This document shows, piece by piece, positions 19,501 to 28,031 of a stretch of DNA of 64,000 nt. Positions within the stretch are counted from its first letter, which is position 1. Every line of letters begins with the position of its first letter. The stretch is from Sergeia podlipaevii. Its lineage: Eukaryota; Euglenozoa; Kinetoplastea; Trypanosomatida; Trypanosomatidae. The DNA lies in contig JASANZ010002232.1 of the NCBI GenBank assembly GCA_030849805.1, positions 1-64,000 on the forward strand. Direction: 5' to 3'. The notes below the pieces were generated by a model. The model did not search any database. It was given only the letters and a program-made list of their open reading frames with translations, and was not told where the DNA came from. The translations under genes were made by a program, and so were the position numbers.

Positions 19501-21161
19501 TCCAGCGCCTGTACGGCTGCCTCTTCTGCCTGAGTCGCAGTCACACCTTCCGGCTGGTCTTTCGCATCTGCCAAAAGACCTTGCTCCGAAGATCTATCCT
19601 CGCTGGTGCGCTTGTCCCTACGTTGCTCTTCAATTGCCTCGTCACTACCTACATTGAGCTTGACAGCATCCTCTGTGGAATCAGAGGGGGGAGAAGATAG
19701 AGAGGAAGGAGGACCGATAAATGTGTCAACAAGGCGTGCAAGCAGTGCCACACGCTCTGGAGTGCATATCATACTCCACTGTGCCAAATGCGCAGTCACG
19801 TAGAGCCGCGTCGCACGTAGAATGCCGCGCGATACCGATGAGCGCGCACGGTTTCTTGCCCCCTCACCACCAGAAACCAGCGTCGCCGCCGCCGCTGCCT
19901 TCATGCCAGCGTCCTCCTCCTCCCCCTCCCCCTCTTCTGTGAAGCTCACGTCGACCAAATGCGTGTAGCTAGATAACGTGGGCATGCCACTGGACTCCTT
20001 GTGAGATGAGGTAGTAGACCCTTCACCTTTATCAGCGGGCTGCCGTGTGGTTGAGGGAGAAGAAGTTGACGGCGGCGAAGAGCTCGGGGCCGATGTCGAG
20101 GTGGCAACAAGCAAATCAGCAAGGCTGTTGAATACCGAGTCGGTGTGGCAGTATCCGAGTGGGGCTGCCATGTCGTCTACGCCAACTGTGTGCACAAAGA
20201 CCTTGCAGTCACCAAGCCCAAAAGATGCATCCCAGTTGCCGCTCTCACTCTCCGTGTGCTTGAGAACGCCATACAACCCTGCGGCGCATTCAAGACGCGC
20301 CACCACCGTCCCCACTCGCAACGCCTCCTCCTTTGTTTTCGTCAAAGAGGAGATAGTCGGGGAGACGGTTGCGCTAGCAGTAGCCTCACCAGAAGGGGGG
20401 ATGCGTAAAGTAACGGTCACTTGGCTTGCGGAAAACGTGCTTCCCTGTATCTTATCCTTCAGGAAACGGATAAGGCCACTCACAGTGTCAAATGATGATG
20501 TCAACGACCGTGGCGGCAGCGGCGGTTGTAGTGGTGATGAAGCAGTGTTGCTCTCGGTGTCGCCGCTTGTGCCGTTCCAGCTGCTCCACACGTCAAACTC
20601 ACTATTGTCCTGCCATGCCTCATGCTCCTTTCTTTCATTACTGGTGCCCCTGTCGCTTGGCTTACTACTCTCTTCCCTGTACTCCTCATCATGAACAATA
20701 GCGTGCTCATCCAGAGAAGATGCCAGTGGTTGCCTCTCTGTTTGTCCTCCCTCCCCAGAGTGTGCCGCTGCTGCCTGAGTCTCATCATAGACCACCTCCA
20801 GCACAAGGTCAACAGAGCTCACACTGATAGATCGCTGTGCCACACCACGCATAAGCGCGCCAATCCCTGAAACTTTAATATCGCCACTAACTAGTCGCAC
20901 TCTGCTTTCGCCCTTCTTCAGCGTGAACCCACTGTCCTCATGCAGTCTCTGCGTACTACCAGGCGGTTGATTTTGCCTGTGTCCTTGCTCATACTCCGCA
21001 AAGGGATCAATGTCGGTGGCTAACAAGCGATTAATTTTCTCCACATTTAGCCTTACTGTGTCCGTTTGAGGGTCATAGTGTGCGTATTTGAAGCTTTTCA
21101 GTTGCAGCGTGCGTAACACACGCTTCACCGGTGAAAATAGATAATCGTTTGCAATATCCAT
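13542..21161 (-). CDS. ATG2: ATG2-like bridge-type lipid transfer protein, 2539 aa
   Basis: This giant protein ends with what I read as the ATG2 C-terminal domain. The signature is KSLVLVPMSQYR (about 2353-2364), PADATEGTRQAVQYI (about 2441-2455), a hydrophobic LLRVPAAGLL helix, and the terminal GAATSILRGVHNRHD (about 2497-2511) followed by a tyrosine. This matches the family pattern P-x-x-Q-Y near the start and T-x-L-x-G-x-x-N-x-x-D at the end. The N-terminus (first 100 residues) resembles the start of a chorein-type lipid-transfer groove. Between are long beta-rich segments interrupted by Ser/Thr/Glu/Gly-rich insertions, which explains a length above the roughly 1600-1950 aa of yeast and animal ATG2. 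ATG2 bridges ER and the growing autophagosome and moves lipid. The start is the first ATG of the frame. VPS13 is the main alternative but lacks this C-terminal pattern. Confidence 0.72.
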   Translation of the reverse strand: MDIANDYLFSPVKRVLRTLQLKSFKYAHYDPQTDTVRLNVEKINRLLATDIDPFAEYEQGHRQNQPPGSTQRLHEDSGFTLKKGESRVRLVSGDIKVSGIGALMRGVAQRSISVSSVDLVLEVVYDETQAAAAHSGEGGQTERQPLASSLDEHAIVHDEEYREESSKPSDRGTSNERKEHEAWQDNSEFDVWSSWNGTSGDTESNTASSPLQPPLPPRSLTSSFDTVSGLIRFLKDKIQGSTFSASQVTVTLRIPPSGEATASATVSPTISSLTKTKEEALRVGTVVARLECAAGLYGVLKHTESESGNWDASFGLGDCKVFVHTVGVDDMAAPLGYCHTDSVFNSLADLLVATSTSAPSSSPPSTSSPSTTRQPADKGEGSTTSSHKESSGMPTLSSYTHLVDVSFTEEGEGEEEDAGMKAAAAATLVSGGEGARNRARSSVSRGILRATRLYVTAHLAQWSMICTPERVALLARLVDTFIGPPSSLSSPPSDSTEDAVKLNVGSDEAIEEQRRDKRTSEDRSSEQGLLADAKDQPEGVTATQAEEAAVQALEEVLLEAARMQNVKRFFQICCEGASLTLVTATKTSSAVVEEAWRRVLHEGQRQPTLDATRDMVLEVPHVSFLVQGVDFLFPFIDRAKAFMTDTKARVYRRLFTRRRADAEMTARMEEHGGRVVFFGVESVKVMEQRHANDNAAYVVLEAESQPYAMLLLLRVSCPVPRPASEEGSRSPFSQAQHGQRYDVFVETVCETLAHVKLQLDPGLLQAACQYVQCVSGIIVADAAPGPRTAAAVLSGGVSGKASPLPKTPAGTKVRGGAEDSVLRSRSIGKVLVHRISCTVRYPDHDASRRQSKNASQRKQQGDALSPSSSPSSSSMISYLPDTLAVHVEDLQAVQDLDAPLSILWRKIAVALDSSVEARSTELVCIADKNDEVEVLVYRADLTSPGPETAPGTVRDMLLRDAFGLGDSYIDGIGGLHAGPEVQHHAARDCLCIEVHLGDVETHPITQSDYVRAQYFVNELISSLFNCRHSTSPTANFTNDEAEEEDEEGVYDEAHNAANARRLFTSQNAKRQSIWTALDAKSTLLDVHVQRLRVTLLTPRLSPQGTALGMPHCIPRSRLDTVDTRLLFHRYTAEVTGLSVSSVACDASDSVGSVSEVSVSAAGLFFVETVALLPHREQAELVNDVVLVRSYTERPQGATLATAAALLESYDRGRLFSSYLRRTTSVGGGDNSLSERQQQQQNIFHSHRGGGNVSSDGIPSEPNGSGSTCVCEIRLSSLSTRAEFPASAAPAAVAAATTTTTTLRSRWTRQHNITISLRCLCVHHLPSFLGDSWLATMQNFFAGADVAEMLARLSGTWSSFSSFSTGTKDDSTRGKAAAQAPPLLSKAGDSLSSSRNSPRVKSLTHTTATITVSNVLWAYRPQGVGTSLLAALAPDLSCTVVCSDERLQPLMSAQCYVVRPASVYLCSDCEVSALTDGVLNRSAGGWGADMEEAGFVRLLDVTSTLITTTTAIVPLSYSSSVSRAGCDGVGKASAGRANVRISINRALHATKPLYIEVHGLHAAFFAARDSAFALADVTTALVQLTDLRYVEPPEELVRRSCGALFWWVPEEVVRRSAPLTCRVNPCLSPPSAACGGGGGATDVGVGGASDAATTSDCRVGISCATSTTIEVFAFSRSFGAYQARAVSLLGGHQGTWAAELKRKRMTSAAAANHGGVNRGETGAAKEEAISEWVREVQGTTAHTDAVAMDSAAFSASLSSVSTASFEALENMYVQWHVNAAYVNSLAPSSSSAAGVAGLDVVAKVKASSAIRSSSSSSSSCSDVSERDYIDAYEESGDDEEESRGEDSDNEDMRVLLQDSATARDSGKRTATTMPAEELEGNGVAFDLTALCERSPHFMSCLHRHPRRREIADDLHARGCDADLFYTSDNRGVDGRSARHVYPPIQLELLVIDCGADVSLYAGADLLSAAQREQQRCYNQVMGRMCTRANHGVYPSRYSDFINRPGVDTTTASAGTKDGATANKQREEQQPSVSQAVLRELHDRGLRTGFGVRSASERLVARFRGIGLQLDTFVFGCEEQRRIRLTVQEGTVYDCLAGSGVRRLVVATAPRPREWMRCAQFLSLTWVTLVPRHAAALPQLAGLRVAPGSATTAFAGLRVGNPEELVKVRLQPLSITWCGVSLDFLLEFFATGGGNDGETMQPGLSSAAAPLSAAAFSRDGLLSHDGCAVGGDEEDDERPPFDPHFPPPLFFRRFIVCATVITMSGSFDSDYGVLSALSEGRRLDALRSLPLMSLLSLNNLQVPLPHIHIEGCSTPVLVRRLLEDGNCISFRFFLTLCCCVVQPLSAAAKVGDAAKSLVLVPMSQYRGPALTHALTRAAAQLAEEMVSQSASVASMFTHGTYRASSALYRALLGEPAAASLVRSGTASAGGALQPADATEGTRQAVQYIRECVQNAYVLSSSAQRGGSGGDGGGAAGAVADTLLRVPAAGLLVLMGISGAATSILRGVHNRHDITELQREARVYRSGERRNTDLGRGEFDYL

Positions 21162-21852
21162 TTGCTCCTACATAACGCGTGGGTGCTATACTTCCTGCAC
21201 GCGCTCTCACAAAAAAAAAAAATCCTCTTTGGCGCTCGGTGGAAGTAAGAAAGAGAAGCCAAAAAAAAAAAACGAAGCACAATGTACTAACCAACCAACC
21301 CCCCTTCCTCTTGTATAAATGGAAATATGTGGGGGTGGTTACCACTGCGAGTATTAGTGCAAAACTAACACAAATTTTTTTCAAGTATTCTGCACCAAGT
21401 CAAATAATGAGCAATAAAGAGTGCCTTAAGCACGTAAAAAAAAAAGTGAAGCAACGGCAAAATATCTATATATCTATCTATATATATATGAGTGTGATGG
21501 AGGGAAAAAAAAGGAAAGCAGTGCTAAACAGAAACACTAGCTATCAAAGAGGATTAAAAAAAAAAGGAGGGGAGAAAGAAACTAGCACTTAAACACACAA
21601 AAAAAGAAAGACATCTTAATGCCAAAGTGAGAGGAGTGCTCTCTCCACATACCACATGATAATGATCAATAAAAGCAAGGGTGAGCCACAAAGAAGATAA
21701 TACACTTTTTTTAAAGCTGTTGCTCATAATGGGTTGTGAAGAAAGGCAACGCTTTCTGTTCTGTGCTGTTGTTTTTCATTCTCTCTCTCTACACACTTTC
21801 GCAAGCGCATACCGATGGGTCAAACTCTCATTCAAAAAAGAAAGAACTACCT
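21162..21852. other. Intergenic, UTRs
   Basis: A 0.7-kb spacer with A10-A12 tracts (for example near 21209-21220 and 21260) that read as polyT on the transcribed RNA and would serve splicing of the ATG2-like gene. No gene is seen. Confidence 0.7.
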
Positions 21853-23271
21853 TTACTTTGGGAGTCTTGGAGCACCGGCGCCACCTCGCGCCAAGGAGGG
21901 CAGCCGAAATGCATCTGGCACAGCATTCATGCTTCGATTGCTGCATGTCAAGACAAAGTGCTGAACAACACCAATCACGCCGGTTGCCGTCGTCGGTGCG
22001 CTTGCCCCTGACTGACTTTTCGCCTGTTTGCCACTGCCGTAACCCTCAGCTGCGAGACGTGCTTCAAGCAGGCCTTGAAAGGCCTCCAGCGGATCCACTG
22101 CGCCAACCTGGCGCCGAACAACACAACTCTCCCCCCGTTCTTGCGATGGCACTCCGGGAATGGAAATGTCCACAAAATCTTCCATGGCATCCGACTGCGT
22201 CACGGCGTTTGTGCCTCCGTCAGAAACGTTAATGCCGAGGTCCCCGAAGCGGTTGAGAAGCTGATACATAGACATCGCCCTAATCCCTGCAGCTAGCTCG
22301 GCTGGCTGTAGAGCGTACTCTGAGCAGTACCAGCGCCGCTTGGCAGCTAAGAAAGGAAAATAGACGTCGGCGTGTCCAACCCGCTCGCTCTCAGCGATCT
22401 CACGTGCCCTACGCAACCTCTGCGTCAGCGACTCAACTTGAGCCCGTTGCGCCGGGTTCAACACTCCTAGAGCTGCCACACTGCTTTCTGAGTGCTGTTT
22501 CTGTTGCTTCTCTAAGCTGGTCAAAACGGCATCCACCTCGTTTAGAAGTGAAGTCATAAAGTCCGCCGCGTCGTCGCGAGCCCAAGCGGGTGCAGCCACC
22601 TCTATTCCTTGAGAGTGGCCTATTATACTGAGCACGCCATGAGGACGCAGAACGCGATGCGCAAGGGAGATGTGCCATGGCGCGTCAAATAGCATTTCCT
22701 CCCCAAACACATTACTAGCGAAGACCACCACGTCCATAGACTGAGGTGGAAGTGTCTCCAGTGGAGAAGTGTAGGCAGTCTTGCGGGGAATAAGAAACGG
22801 CACCAGAGAAGAAGCCTCTGCAGGCGTCGGCTGTACAGCCAAAGGTGAGCTCGTGCTAGCACAAGTGGATGATGACGCGGCTGATGTTGATGAACTCTCT
22901 ATAGACGCTTCAGTCGAGCACATGCCTGTTGCAGTAGTTGAAGAAAAAGCTGCACGCTCGCTGGGCCGCAGCGGTGCAATGTGTGCTCCTGGAAGATGTG
23001 CTGCGCCACGACGCAGTAGCGTCTGTGTATGTTCACGAGACATGTTTGAGGGACAGACGATGAAGCTGTCTTTGTAAAAAGGAGCGCAATCGGCTAAGGT
23101 AGCAAGCCACGCATCCACAGGCTCAGCAGGGTGTGCCTGAGGCCCACGGTGGTAACCATGAAGTGCGGGACTAGAGGCAGAGGGAAGCCGCTGCCTCTGG
23201 GGCTGCTTGATACGACGCTGTTGTAAGGTGCGGGTGGTACGTAACCATCCAAGAACCTGAGGAGGCCACAT
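21853..23271 (-). CDS. Degenerate SAM-methyltransferase-like protein, 472 aa
   Basis: The middle of the protein has the motif IV and following region of class I methyltransferases: SMDVVVFASNVFGEE (about 178-192), then LAHRVLRPHGVLSIIG, which matches the common D-x-V-x(n)-RVLRPGG-x-L pattern of trans-aconitate/Crg1-type enzymes. A later YCSEYALQPAELAAG stretch supports that. The glycine-rich motif I that binds S-adenosylmethionine is not visible. Where it should be, the chain is short and is followed by a Ser/Thr/Ala-rich insertion (about 110-150). The N-terminal 30 residues are Arg/Gln-rich with few acidic residues, compatible with a mitochondrial presequence. It may be a non-catalytic methyltransferase homologue. 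ATG at 23271 is the first in frame. Confidence 0.65.
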   Translation of the reverse strand: MWPPQVLGWLRTTRTLQQRRIKQPQRQRLPSASSPALHGYHRGPQAHPAEPVDAWLATLADCAPFYKDSFIVCPSNMSREHTQTLLRRGAAHLPGAHIAPLRPSERAAFSSTTATGMCSTEASIESSSTSAASSSTCASTSSPLAVQPTPAEASSLVPFLIPRKTAYTSPLETLPPQSMDVVVFASNVFGEEMLFDAPWHISLAHRVLRPHGVLSIIGHSQGIEVAAPAWARDDAADFMTSLLNEVDAVLTSLEKQQKQHSESSVAALGVLNPAQRAQVESLTQRLRRAREIAESERVGHADVYFPFLAAKRRWYCSEYALQPAELAAGIRAMSMYQLLNRFGDLGINVSDGGTNAVTQSDAMEDFVDISIPGVPSQERGESCVVRRQVGAVDPLEAFQGLLEARLAAEGYGSGKQAKSQSGASAPTTATGVIGVVQHFVLTCSNRSMNAVPDAFRLPSLARGGAGAPRLPK

Positions 23272-23804
23272 GCTTCCTTTTCTGGTGTCGCGTACAAGCA
23301 GTCACAAGTGAACAAATCTCTACGCAAAGCAAGCAATGATAAGGGCAGAATAATAGTAAAATATGATAAGAGGGCAAGAAGCACTTTGATTTTAAAAAAA
23401 AAAATTGAAAACTGATTTCAATCTGCTAGCCGTTGAAAATACAACAGTAAACGTGGTAAGCACGTCACCACACCATCCCCCTCCCGTTTATCTTCTTCAT
23501 AGCACAGCTACTAGTGCAACAAAAAACTTACGATAAGTGTTGCTTCATCTGTTTTGTTGTTTACTGATACGATTCTTCAAGAATTCAACATATGAAAAAA
23601 AAGAGCCTCTTCATTCAGCAAAAGCGGCTCGCCACCAAAACAAAGGACACCACCAACCATCCTCAGCTACCTTGTCCCGATATAGACAACAGCATAAATG
23701 TGAAACAGGAAAAAAAACGTGATGTAGATAGAAGAGGGTCAACCATCTGCCGCTTTCCCCTCCTCCCCTCCTTCGGCTTGCAACGTCCACTCCCGTATAG
23801 AGCG
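23272..23804. other. Intergenic, UTRs
   Basis: A 0.5-kb spacer with an A10 tract at about 23394-23403 and further A-rich runs near 23594 and 23710. Nothing coding is seen. Confidence 0.7.
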
Positions 23805-24692
23805 TTAAGGAAAGGGCGCGAGAAAGCTAATCTCTGGTACGGCCTGCTGGGGTGACTTCTGCCAGCTACTGTGAGTGTGCACGCCATCGTTCATCTCGTT
23901 GCGGCGAATTGTCTCACGCCAGATACCCTGACGAAAAAACCGCGTGTGCTGCGAGAAGCGCCATTGCGTTCCACTACGAGGGTTATAGCCAACAAATTCC
24001 GTCATCTTAGGACCGCGCTGCAGCTCATCAATAAACATGTAGCGCATGCGCGTCCATGTGCGCGGTACAAGAGGCGATTCGGCCAAACCACACTTCATGC
24101 CGTAGCGTTTGAGCACGTCTTGCACCGGTTCCATGGCACTCCGCACGCTGGCATGGGGCAGCTTGCTGTACAAGAGGCCGCCAGGTCGCATCTCTGCGAA
24201 CAGTGAACACTGCCCAATGGCATCAAGACCAACGCGGAGATCAAGCTCGCCGTTTGAGGAGGGCACTATCAGCCCCCAATCTGCGTCTGGCACAAAAATA
24301 GGATTGAGAACCACTGGAGTGCTCTGGCCTGTGATATACATGACAACAGGCCCCGCTCTCACCGCATTCAACTCCTTATTGTCAGCGCTATCTTTACCAT
24401 TACTACTAGCATTACTATCCTTCTTGCCACTTCTATTGCTTCTAACCCGATCGCCATATGAAGGGGCGGCATAAACCACCTCCTCCGTGTGAAACCCATT
24501 GGGGAGACGCACAGAGGGACTGCGCAGCTGCTCTAGCCAGCTGAGCGGCGCCACAGTAACAGGGAGCAAGGGATCCACTAAGGCTTCCTCCACACGAATT
24601 GAGCGACGATGATCTCGAGAAGTGACCTTATAGTCAACAAACATGTCACCATACTTCATATAAAACAGAAAAAAACGACTGCGACGCAACAT
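23805..24692 (-). CDS. Hypothetical protein, 295 aa, possible mitochondrial protein
   Basis: The frame runs from ATG at 24692 to a stop at 23805. It starts MLRRSRFFLFYMKYGD, a short basic and aromatic head that could be a mitochondrial import signal. The body is globular with a Ser/Asn/Asp/Lys-rich insert near 85-110. A beta-rich stretch (VVMYITGQSTPVVLNPIFVPDADWGLIVP) follows. A basic region with many Arg and aromatic residues (residues 215-270) would suit an RNA- or membrane-contacting surface. I know no family for it. It sits just downstream of the KMP-11 array in transcription order. Coding is well supported by length and composition. Confidence 0.78.
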   Translation of the reverse strand: MLRRSRFFLFYMKYGDMFVDYKVTSRDHRRSIRVEEALVDPLLPVTVAPLSWLEQLRSPSVRLPNGFHTEEVVYAAPSYGDRVRSNRSGKKDSNASSNGKDSADNKELNAVRAGPVVMYITGQSTPVVLNPIFVPDADWGLIVPSSNGELDLRVGLDAIGQCSLFAEMRPGGLLYSKLPHASVRSAMEPVQDVLKRYGMKCGLAESPLVPRTWTRMRYMFIDELQRGPKMTEFVGYNPRSGTQWRFSQHTRFFRQGIWRETIRRNEMNDGVHTHSSWQKSPQQAVPEISFLAPFP

Positions 24693-25121
24693 TCTAGAGC
24701 GTTTGTAGAGGAGGGTAGGCTAAAGTAAATGAACAAAGGAAACAGCAGTAACCCCTTTGAACTGTAAAAAAAATCTGTGACTACTCAATTATGAAAACAA
24801 CCACGTGTAAAAAAAAAAAGGAGGGAAAAAAATGCATAAAGGTGTATAAGTCTAAACAAGTAGGTTGAAGACATCAGCAAAGTAAAAAAAAAAAACACAC
24901 ATGCTTCCCATTCTAGCTCAATACACGCATCCTATTTGATCAAAAGAAAAAAAGGCCATCACATCGAAATTGTTGTATCTGAATATTCGTAATCATAATC
25001 ATAATAATAAAAAAAGGGAAAACAAATAGTGAGCGCTTGCTCCGTGCGTGTATATTACATAAAAAAAAATGTCTGAGGTATCTACAGCGGGCAACTTTGC
25101 TCAAAAAGAAAAAATTATGCT
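24693..25121. other. Intergenic between KMP-11 array and 295-aa gene
   Basis: AT-rich, with A9-A11 runs (near 24808 and 24883) that give polyT on the RNA. It carries the 3' UTR of the last KMP-11 copy and the splice signals of the next gene. No gene is seen. Confidence 0.7.
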
Positions 25122-25400
25122 TTACTTGCCGGGGAACTGGGCGTTCTTCTGCTGCTCAAGGAGCTCAGAGAACTTCTGCTTGAAGTGCTCGGAGTGCTCG
25201 CCCATCTTCTTGTTGAACTTATCAGTGTGCTCCTGGATCATCTTCTCAAACTTCTCGTAGTGCTCCTTCATCTCGGGGGAGAGAGTGGACTCATCGGGCT
25301 TGTCGGCGAAGAACTTCTTGTTCTGCTCCTCCATCTTCTTGGCGAACTCGGCATCGAGGCGGTCGAGCTTGGCGGCGAATTCTTCGTAGGTGGTAGCCAT
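25122..25400 (-). CDS. KMP-11: Kinetoplastid membrane protein 11, copy 1 (leftmost)
   Basis: This 92-aa protein is unmistakable KMP-11, an abundant kinetoplastid protein found at the surface membrane and flagellar region and linked to the cytoskeleton. It starts MATTYEEFAAKLDRLDAEF, contains the conserved FADKPDESTLSPEMKEHYEKF block, and ends NAQFPGK. The whole chain is amphipathic, Glu/Lys/Phe-rich helix with no signal peptide and no hydrophobic span, as in the family. The length equals the usual 92 aa. The stop is TAA. It is the last copy to be transcribed in the array. Its 5' leader (GTTGAAATTG then GTGTTGAGAAG on the plus strand) nearly matches that of the copy at 26983. Confidence 0.98.
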   Translation of the reverse strand: MATTYEEFAAKLDRLDAEFAKKMEEQNKKFFADKPDESTLSPEMKEHYEKFEKMIQEHTDKFNKKMGEHSEHFKQKFSELLEQQKNAQFPGK

Positions 25401-25960
25401 GGTTGAAATTGGAGGTGTTGAGAAGTATTAAATGAAAATCCTAGAGTAATTTGTAATTAACATCATAAAAAAACAAATAAGACAGTAAAGCGGAGGATAT
25501 TAAATCAATGAACGCATATTCGCAAGAGAGAAACATAAGGTAAAAAATGTATATGATACAACGAAAAAGGAAGCTATTGTTATCATAGCAGCCACAACAC
25601 AAGATATGAAGCGGCATTTATACGGGCATGTTCTTTTCTTTTTGTTTTATCATTCTGTTCTAAATAGAAAGAAAAAAGAGAAAAGTAGCGCCTGCGTCAC
25701 CTGAACATCCAGCATTTTCTTTAGAGCAACGTACTACTTGAAGTCATCATCTTCCAGTGAAGAGGAAGAGAGGTGTGATGCAATTCCATCTAAGCTCAGA
25801 AATTGTATTGAGCACAAGAAAACACCATTCCGCCAGCATGATGATCTCCCTCTTTTAAAAGATCCCGTAGTATAAATACATGTTGTTGTTACGATGAAAA
25901 AAGCTTTCCGCTTATGCATGTTCAGTAGCGGACAGCGTGTTCTGTAAACGCACGCACGCT
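25401..25960. other. KMP-11 spacer 1
   Basis: AT-rich 560-bp spacer. The first 45 bases next to the ATG (25401-25445) match the leader of the copy at 26983; the rest is unique in the array. The small ORF 25734-25919 is not convincing. Confidence 0.7.
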
Positions 25961-26239
25961 TTACTTGCCCGGGAACTGGGCGTTCTTCTGCTGCTCAAGG
26001 AGCTCAGAGAACTTCTGCTTGAAGTGCTCGGAGTGCTCGCCCATCTTCTTGTTGAACTTATCAGTGTGCTCCTGGATCATCTTTTCAAACTTCTCGTAGT
26101 GCTCCTTCATCTCGGGGGAGAGAGTGGACTCATCGGGCTTGTCAGCGAAGAACTTCTTGTTCTGCTCCTCCATCTTCTTGGCGAACTCGGCATCGAGGCG
26201 GTCGAGCTTGGCGGCGAACTCTTCGTAGGTGGTGGCCAT
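25961..26239 (-). CDS. KMP-11: Kinetoplastid membrane protein 11, copy 2
   Basis: This copy is identical in protein to copy 1 and differs by a few synonymous bases, such as TTTTC for TTCTC near 26083 and TCAGCG for TCGGCG near 26142, plus CCCGGG at the 3' end. The stop is TAA. Its 5' leader is the most divergent of the five: after GGTTGAAA it reads GACTGTTGAG and then differs. That suggests conversion acts mainly on the coding segment. Confidence 0.98.
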   Translation of the reverse strand: MATTYEEFAAKLDRLDAEFAKKMEEQNKKFFADKPDESTLSPEMKEHYEKFEKMIQEHTDKFNKKMGEHSEHFKQKFSELLEQQKNAQFPGK

Positions 26240-26982
26240 GGTTGAAAGACTGTTGAGTATAAAGAAACTTTTAAAATCTTCTATTATTCAAAGCAACAAA
26301 AAAAGAACAATGAAAAAGATTCAATTTGCAGTTTACTTGTGAAAAGACGCGTCTTCATATCCCGCGTATCTAATACCATGCAAAGGCAGTTGCATAGACA
26401 TACTAGACGGGAAAAGAACAGGAATCTCAGCCACCCGTTCAGCCTTATTTAATCTCCGGCTGCTCAATGAGTAGCACTTGTGTCTAGCTTTCTTTGTTTG
26501 TTTTCTTTGTGTGCGTCTGTATATGTGTGCAACAGCACCCACATATATTTTTTACCCTTTAGCTGTCACCCGCAAAGAAAGAAACTTGAAACAGGAGTTC
26601 TTAGTGAACGGATCAACAGCTATCACACAAAGTCCGGTACCTACTTCCACGGCAGCTACCGAATAAAAACCTCCCCGGGTATGAACTGTTATACATTCAA
26701 AAAAAAAGGGGATAAAAAAATACATACTTAAACTTCTATTTTTCCAATAAAGAAGAAACCAAAAAAATAAAGCCAAAGACACAAACAAACAGCATCAAGC
26801 GTAAAACAAAAAAAAAGGTATCGAAGAATATAATGACGCCCTTTCCTTACCCTGCCTGAGTATCTGCATCTGTCTGCAAGATAGAACGGGTGCAAGCACA
26901 AGCAACACAGTTAATGCAGAAAAAAAAAGCACATAATACCTGCGTCAAACTATGCATGCAGATGTTCAGCAGAATCTACGCT
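26240..26982. other. KMP-11 spacer 2
   Basis: A 743-bp AT-rich spacer with homopolymer runs. A block just 3' of copy 3 (TGTTCAGCAG near 26961) resembles one 3' of copy 2 (TGTTCAGTAG near 25919), so the duplicated unit included some 3' flank. No gene is seen. Confidence 0.7.
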
Positions 26983-27261
26983 TTACTTGCCGGGGAACTG
27001 GGCGTTCTTCTGCTGCTCAAGGAGCTCAGAGAACTTCTGCTTGAAGTGCTCAGAGTGCTCGCCCATCTTCTTGTTGAACTTATCAGTGTGCTCCTGGATC
27101 ATCTTCTCAAACTTCTCGTAGTGCTCCTTCATCTCGGGGGAGAGAGTGGACTCATCGGGCTTGTCGGCGAAGAACTTCTTGTTCTGCTCCTCCATCTTCT
27201 TGGCGAACTCGGCATCGAGGCGGTCGAGCTTGGCGGCGAATTCTTCGTAGGTGGTAGCCAT
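26983..27261 (-). CDS. KMP-11: Kinetoplastid membrane protein 11, copy 3
   Basis: The protein is identical to copies 1, 2 and 5. The stop is TAA. Coding sequence and leader are closest to copy 1, including the TTC in GAATTCTTCGTAGG near the 5' end, so these two look most recently homogenised although copy 2 lies between them. That order is better explained by non-adjacent gene conversion than by a fresh tandem duplication. Confidence 0.98.
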   Translation of the reverse strand: MATTYEEFAAKLDRLDAEFAKKMEEQNKKFFADKPDESTLSPEMKEHYEKFEKMIQEHTDKFNKKMGEHSEHFKQKFSELLEQQKNAQFPGK

Positions 27262-27752
27262 GGTTGAAATTGTAGGTGTTGAGAAGTATTAAATGAAAAC
27301 CCTAAAGATATTTTTTCATTTATTTTCATTTTGTTTTTGTTTTGAATTGTAGTAAAGCGTAAGGAAAAATATTTAAATGAGTAGAGAAGAAAAAAAAAAA
27401 ATGAGTACTGCTTCAACAGCTAATTGAATAAACGGCACAGCATGAGCGCGCACATGCACAAAAAGAGATAACTCTTGAATTGTCTGCGCAATCCATTGAA
27501 ACTCAATGGCAACAAAGGCCCTCTCAAGCATTTGCATTGCGCTGTATAGACGTATAGTTGTTTTCGCTTTGCTTTTTTTTCTTTTGCATAATGATCCATT
27601 TGTTCTCTAGATCAATGCATATATATACTTTGCATTATTACTTTTTTTTCATTCACTCCCAAAGGAAGTGTATGTACTGTTCTACGGAACAAGAAAAAAA
27701 TTGGGGAGGGAGAAAAACATCATCACAAAACTGCATAACGTAAACAATCTCT
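27262..27752. other. KMP-11 spacer 3
   Basis: A 491-bp AT-rich spacer. It begins with the leader block shared with copy 1 (27262-27306) and then diverges. Nothing else is seen. Confidence 0.7.
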
Positions 27753-28031
27753 CTACTTGCCGGGGAACTGGGCGTTCTTCTGCTGCTCAAGGAGCTCAGA
27801 GAACTTCTGCTTGAAGTGCTCAGAGTGCTCAGCCATCTTCTTGTTGAACTTATCAGTGTGCTCCTGGATCATCTTCTCAAACTTCTCGTAGTGCTCCTTC
27901 ATCTCGGGGGAGAGAGTGGACTCATCGGGCTTGTCGGCGAAGAACTTCTTGTTCTGCTCCTCCATCTTCTTGGCGAACTCGGCATCGAGGCGGTCGAGCT
28001 TGGCGGCGAACTCTTCGTAGGTGGTGGCCAT
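27753..28031 (-). CDS. KMP-11: Kinetoplastid membrane protein 11, copy 4 (Ala variant)
   Basis: This is KMP-11 with the only amino-acid difference in the array: residue 67 is Ala (KKMAEHSEHF) where the other four have Gly. On the plus strand TCAGCC replaces TCGCCC near 27830. The stop is TAG, shared with copy 5. Its leader keeps GGTTGAAATTGTAAGTGTTGAGA and then diverges. The protein is otherwise full length. Confidence 0.98.
   Translation of the reverse strand: MATTYEEFAAKLDRLDAEFAKKMEEQNKKFFADKPDESTLSPEMKEHYEKFEKMIQEHTDKFNKKMAEHSEHFKQKFSELLEQQKNAQFPGK

Noticed and set aside
20047..20694. 215-aa plus-strand ORF
   Set aside because: Inside the ATG2-like gene on the opposite strand; no independent support.
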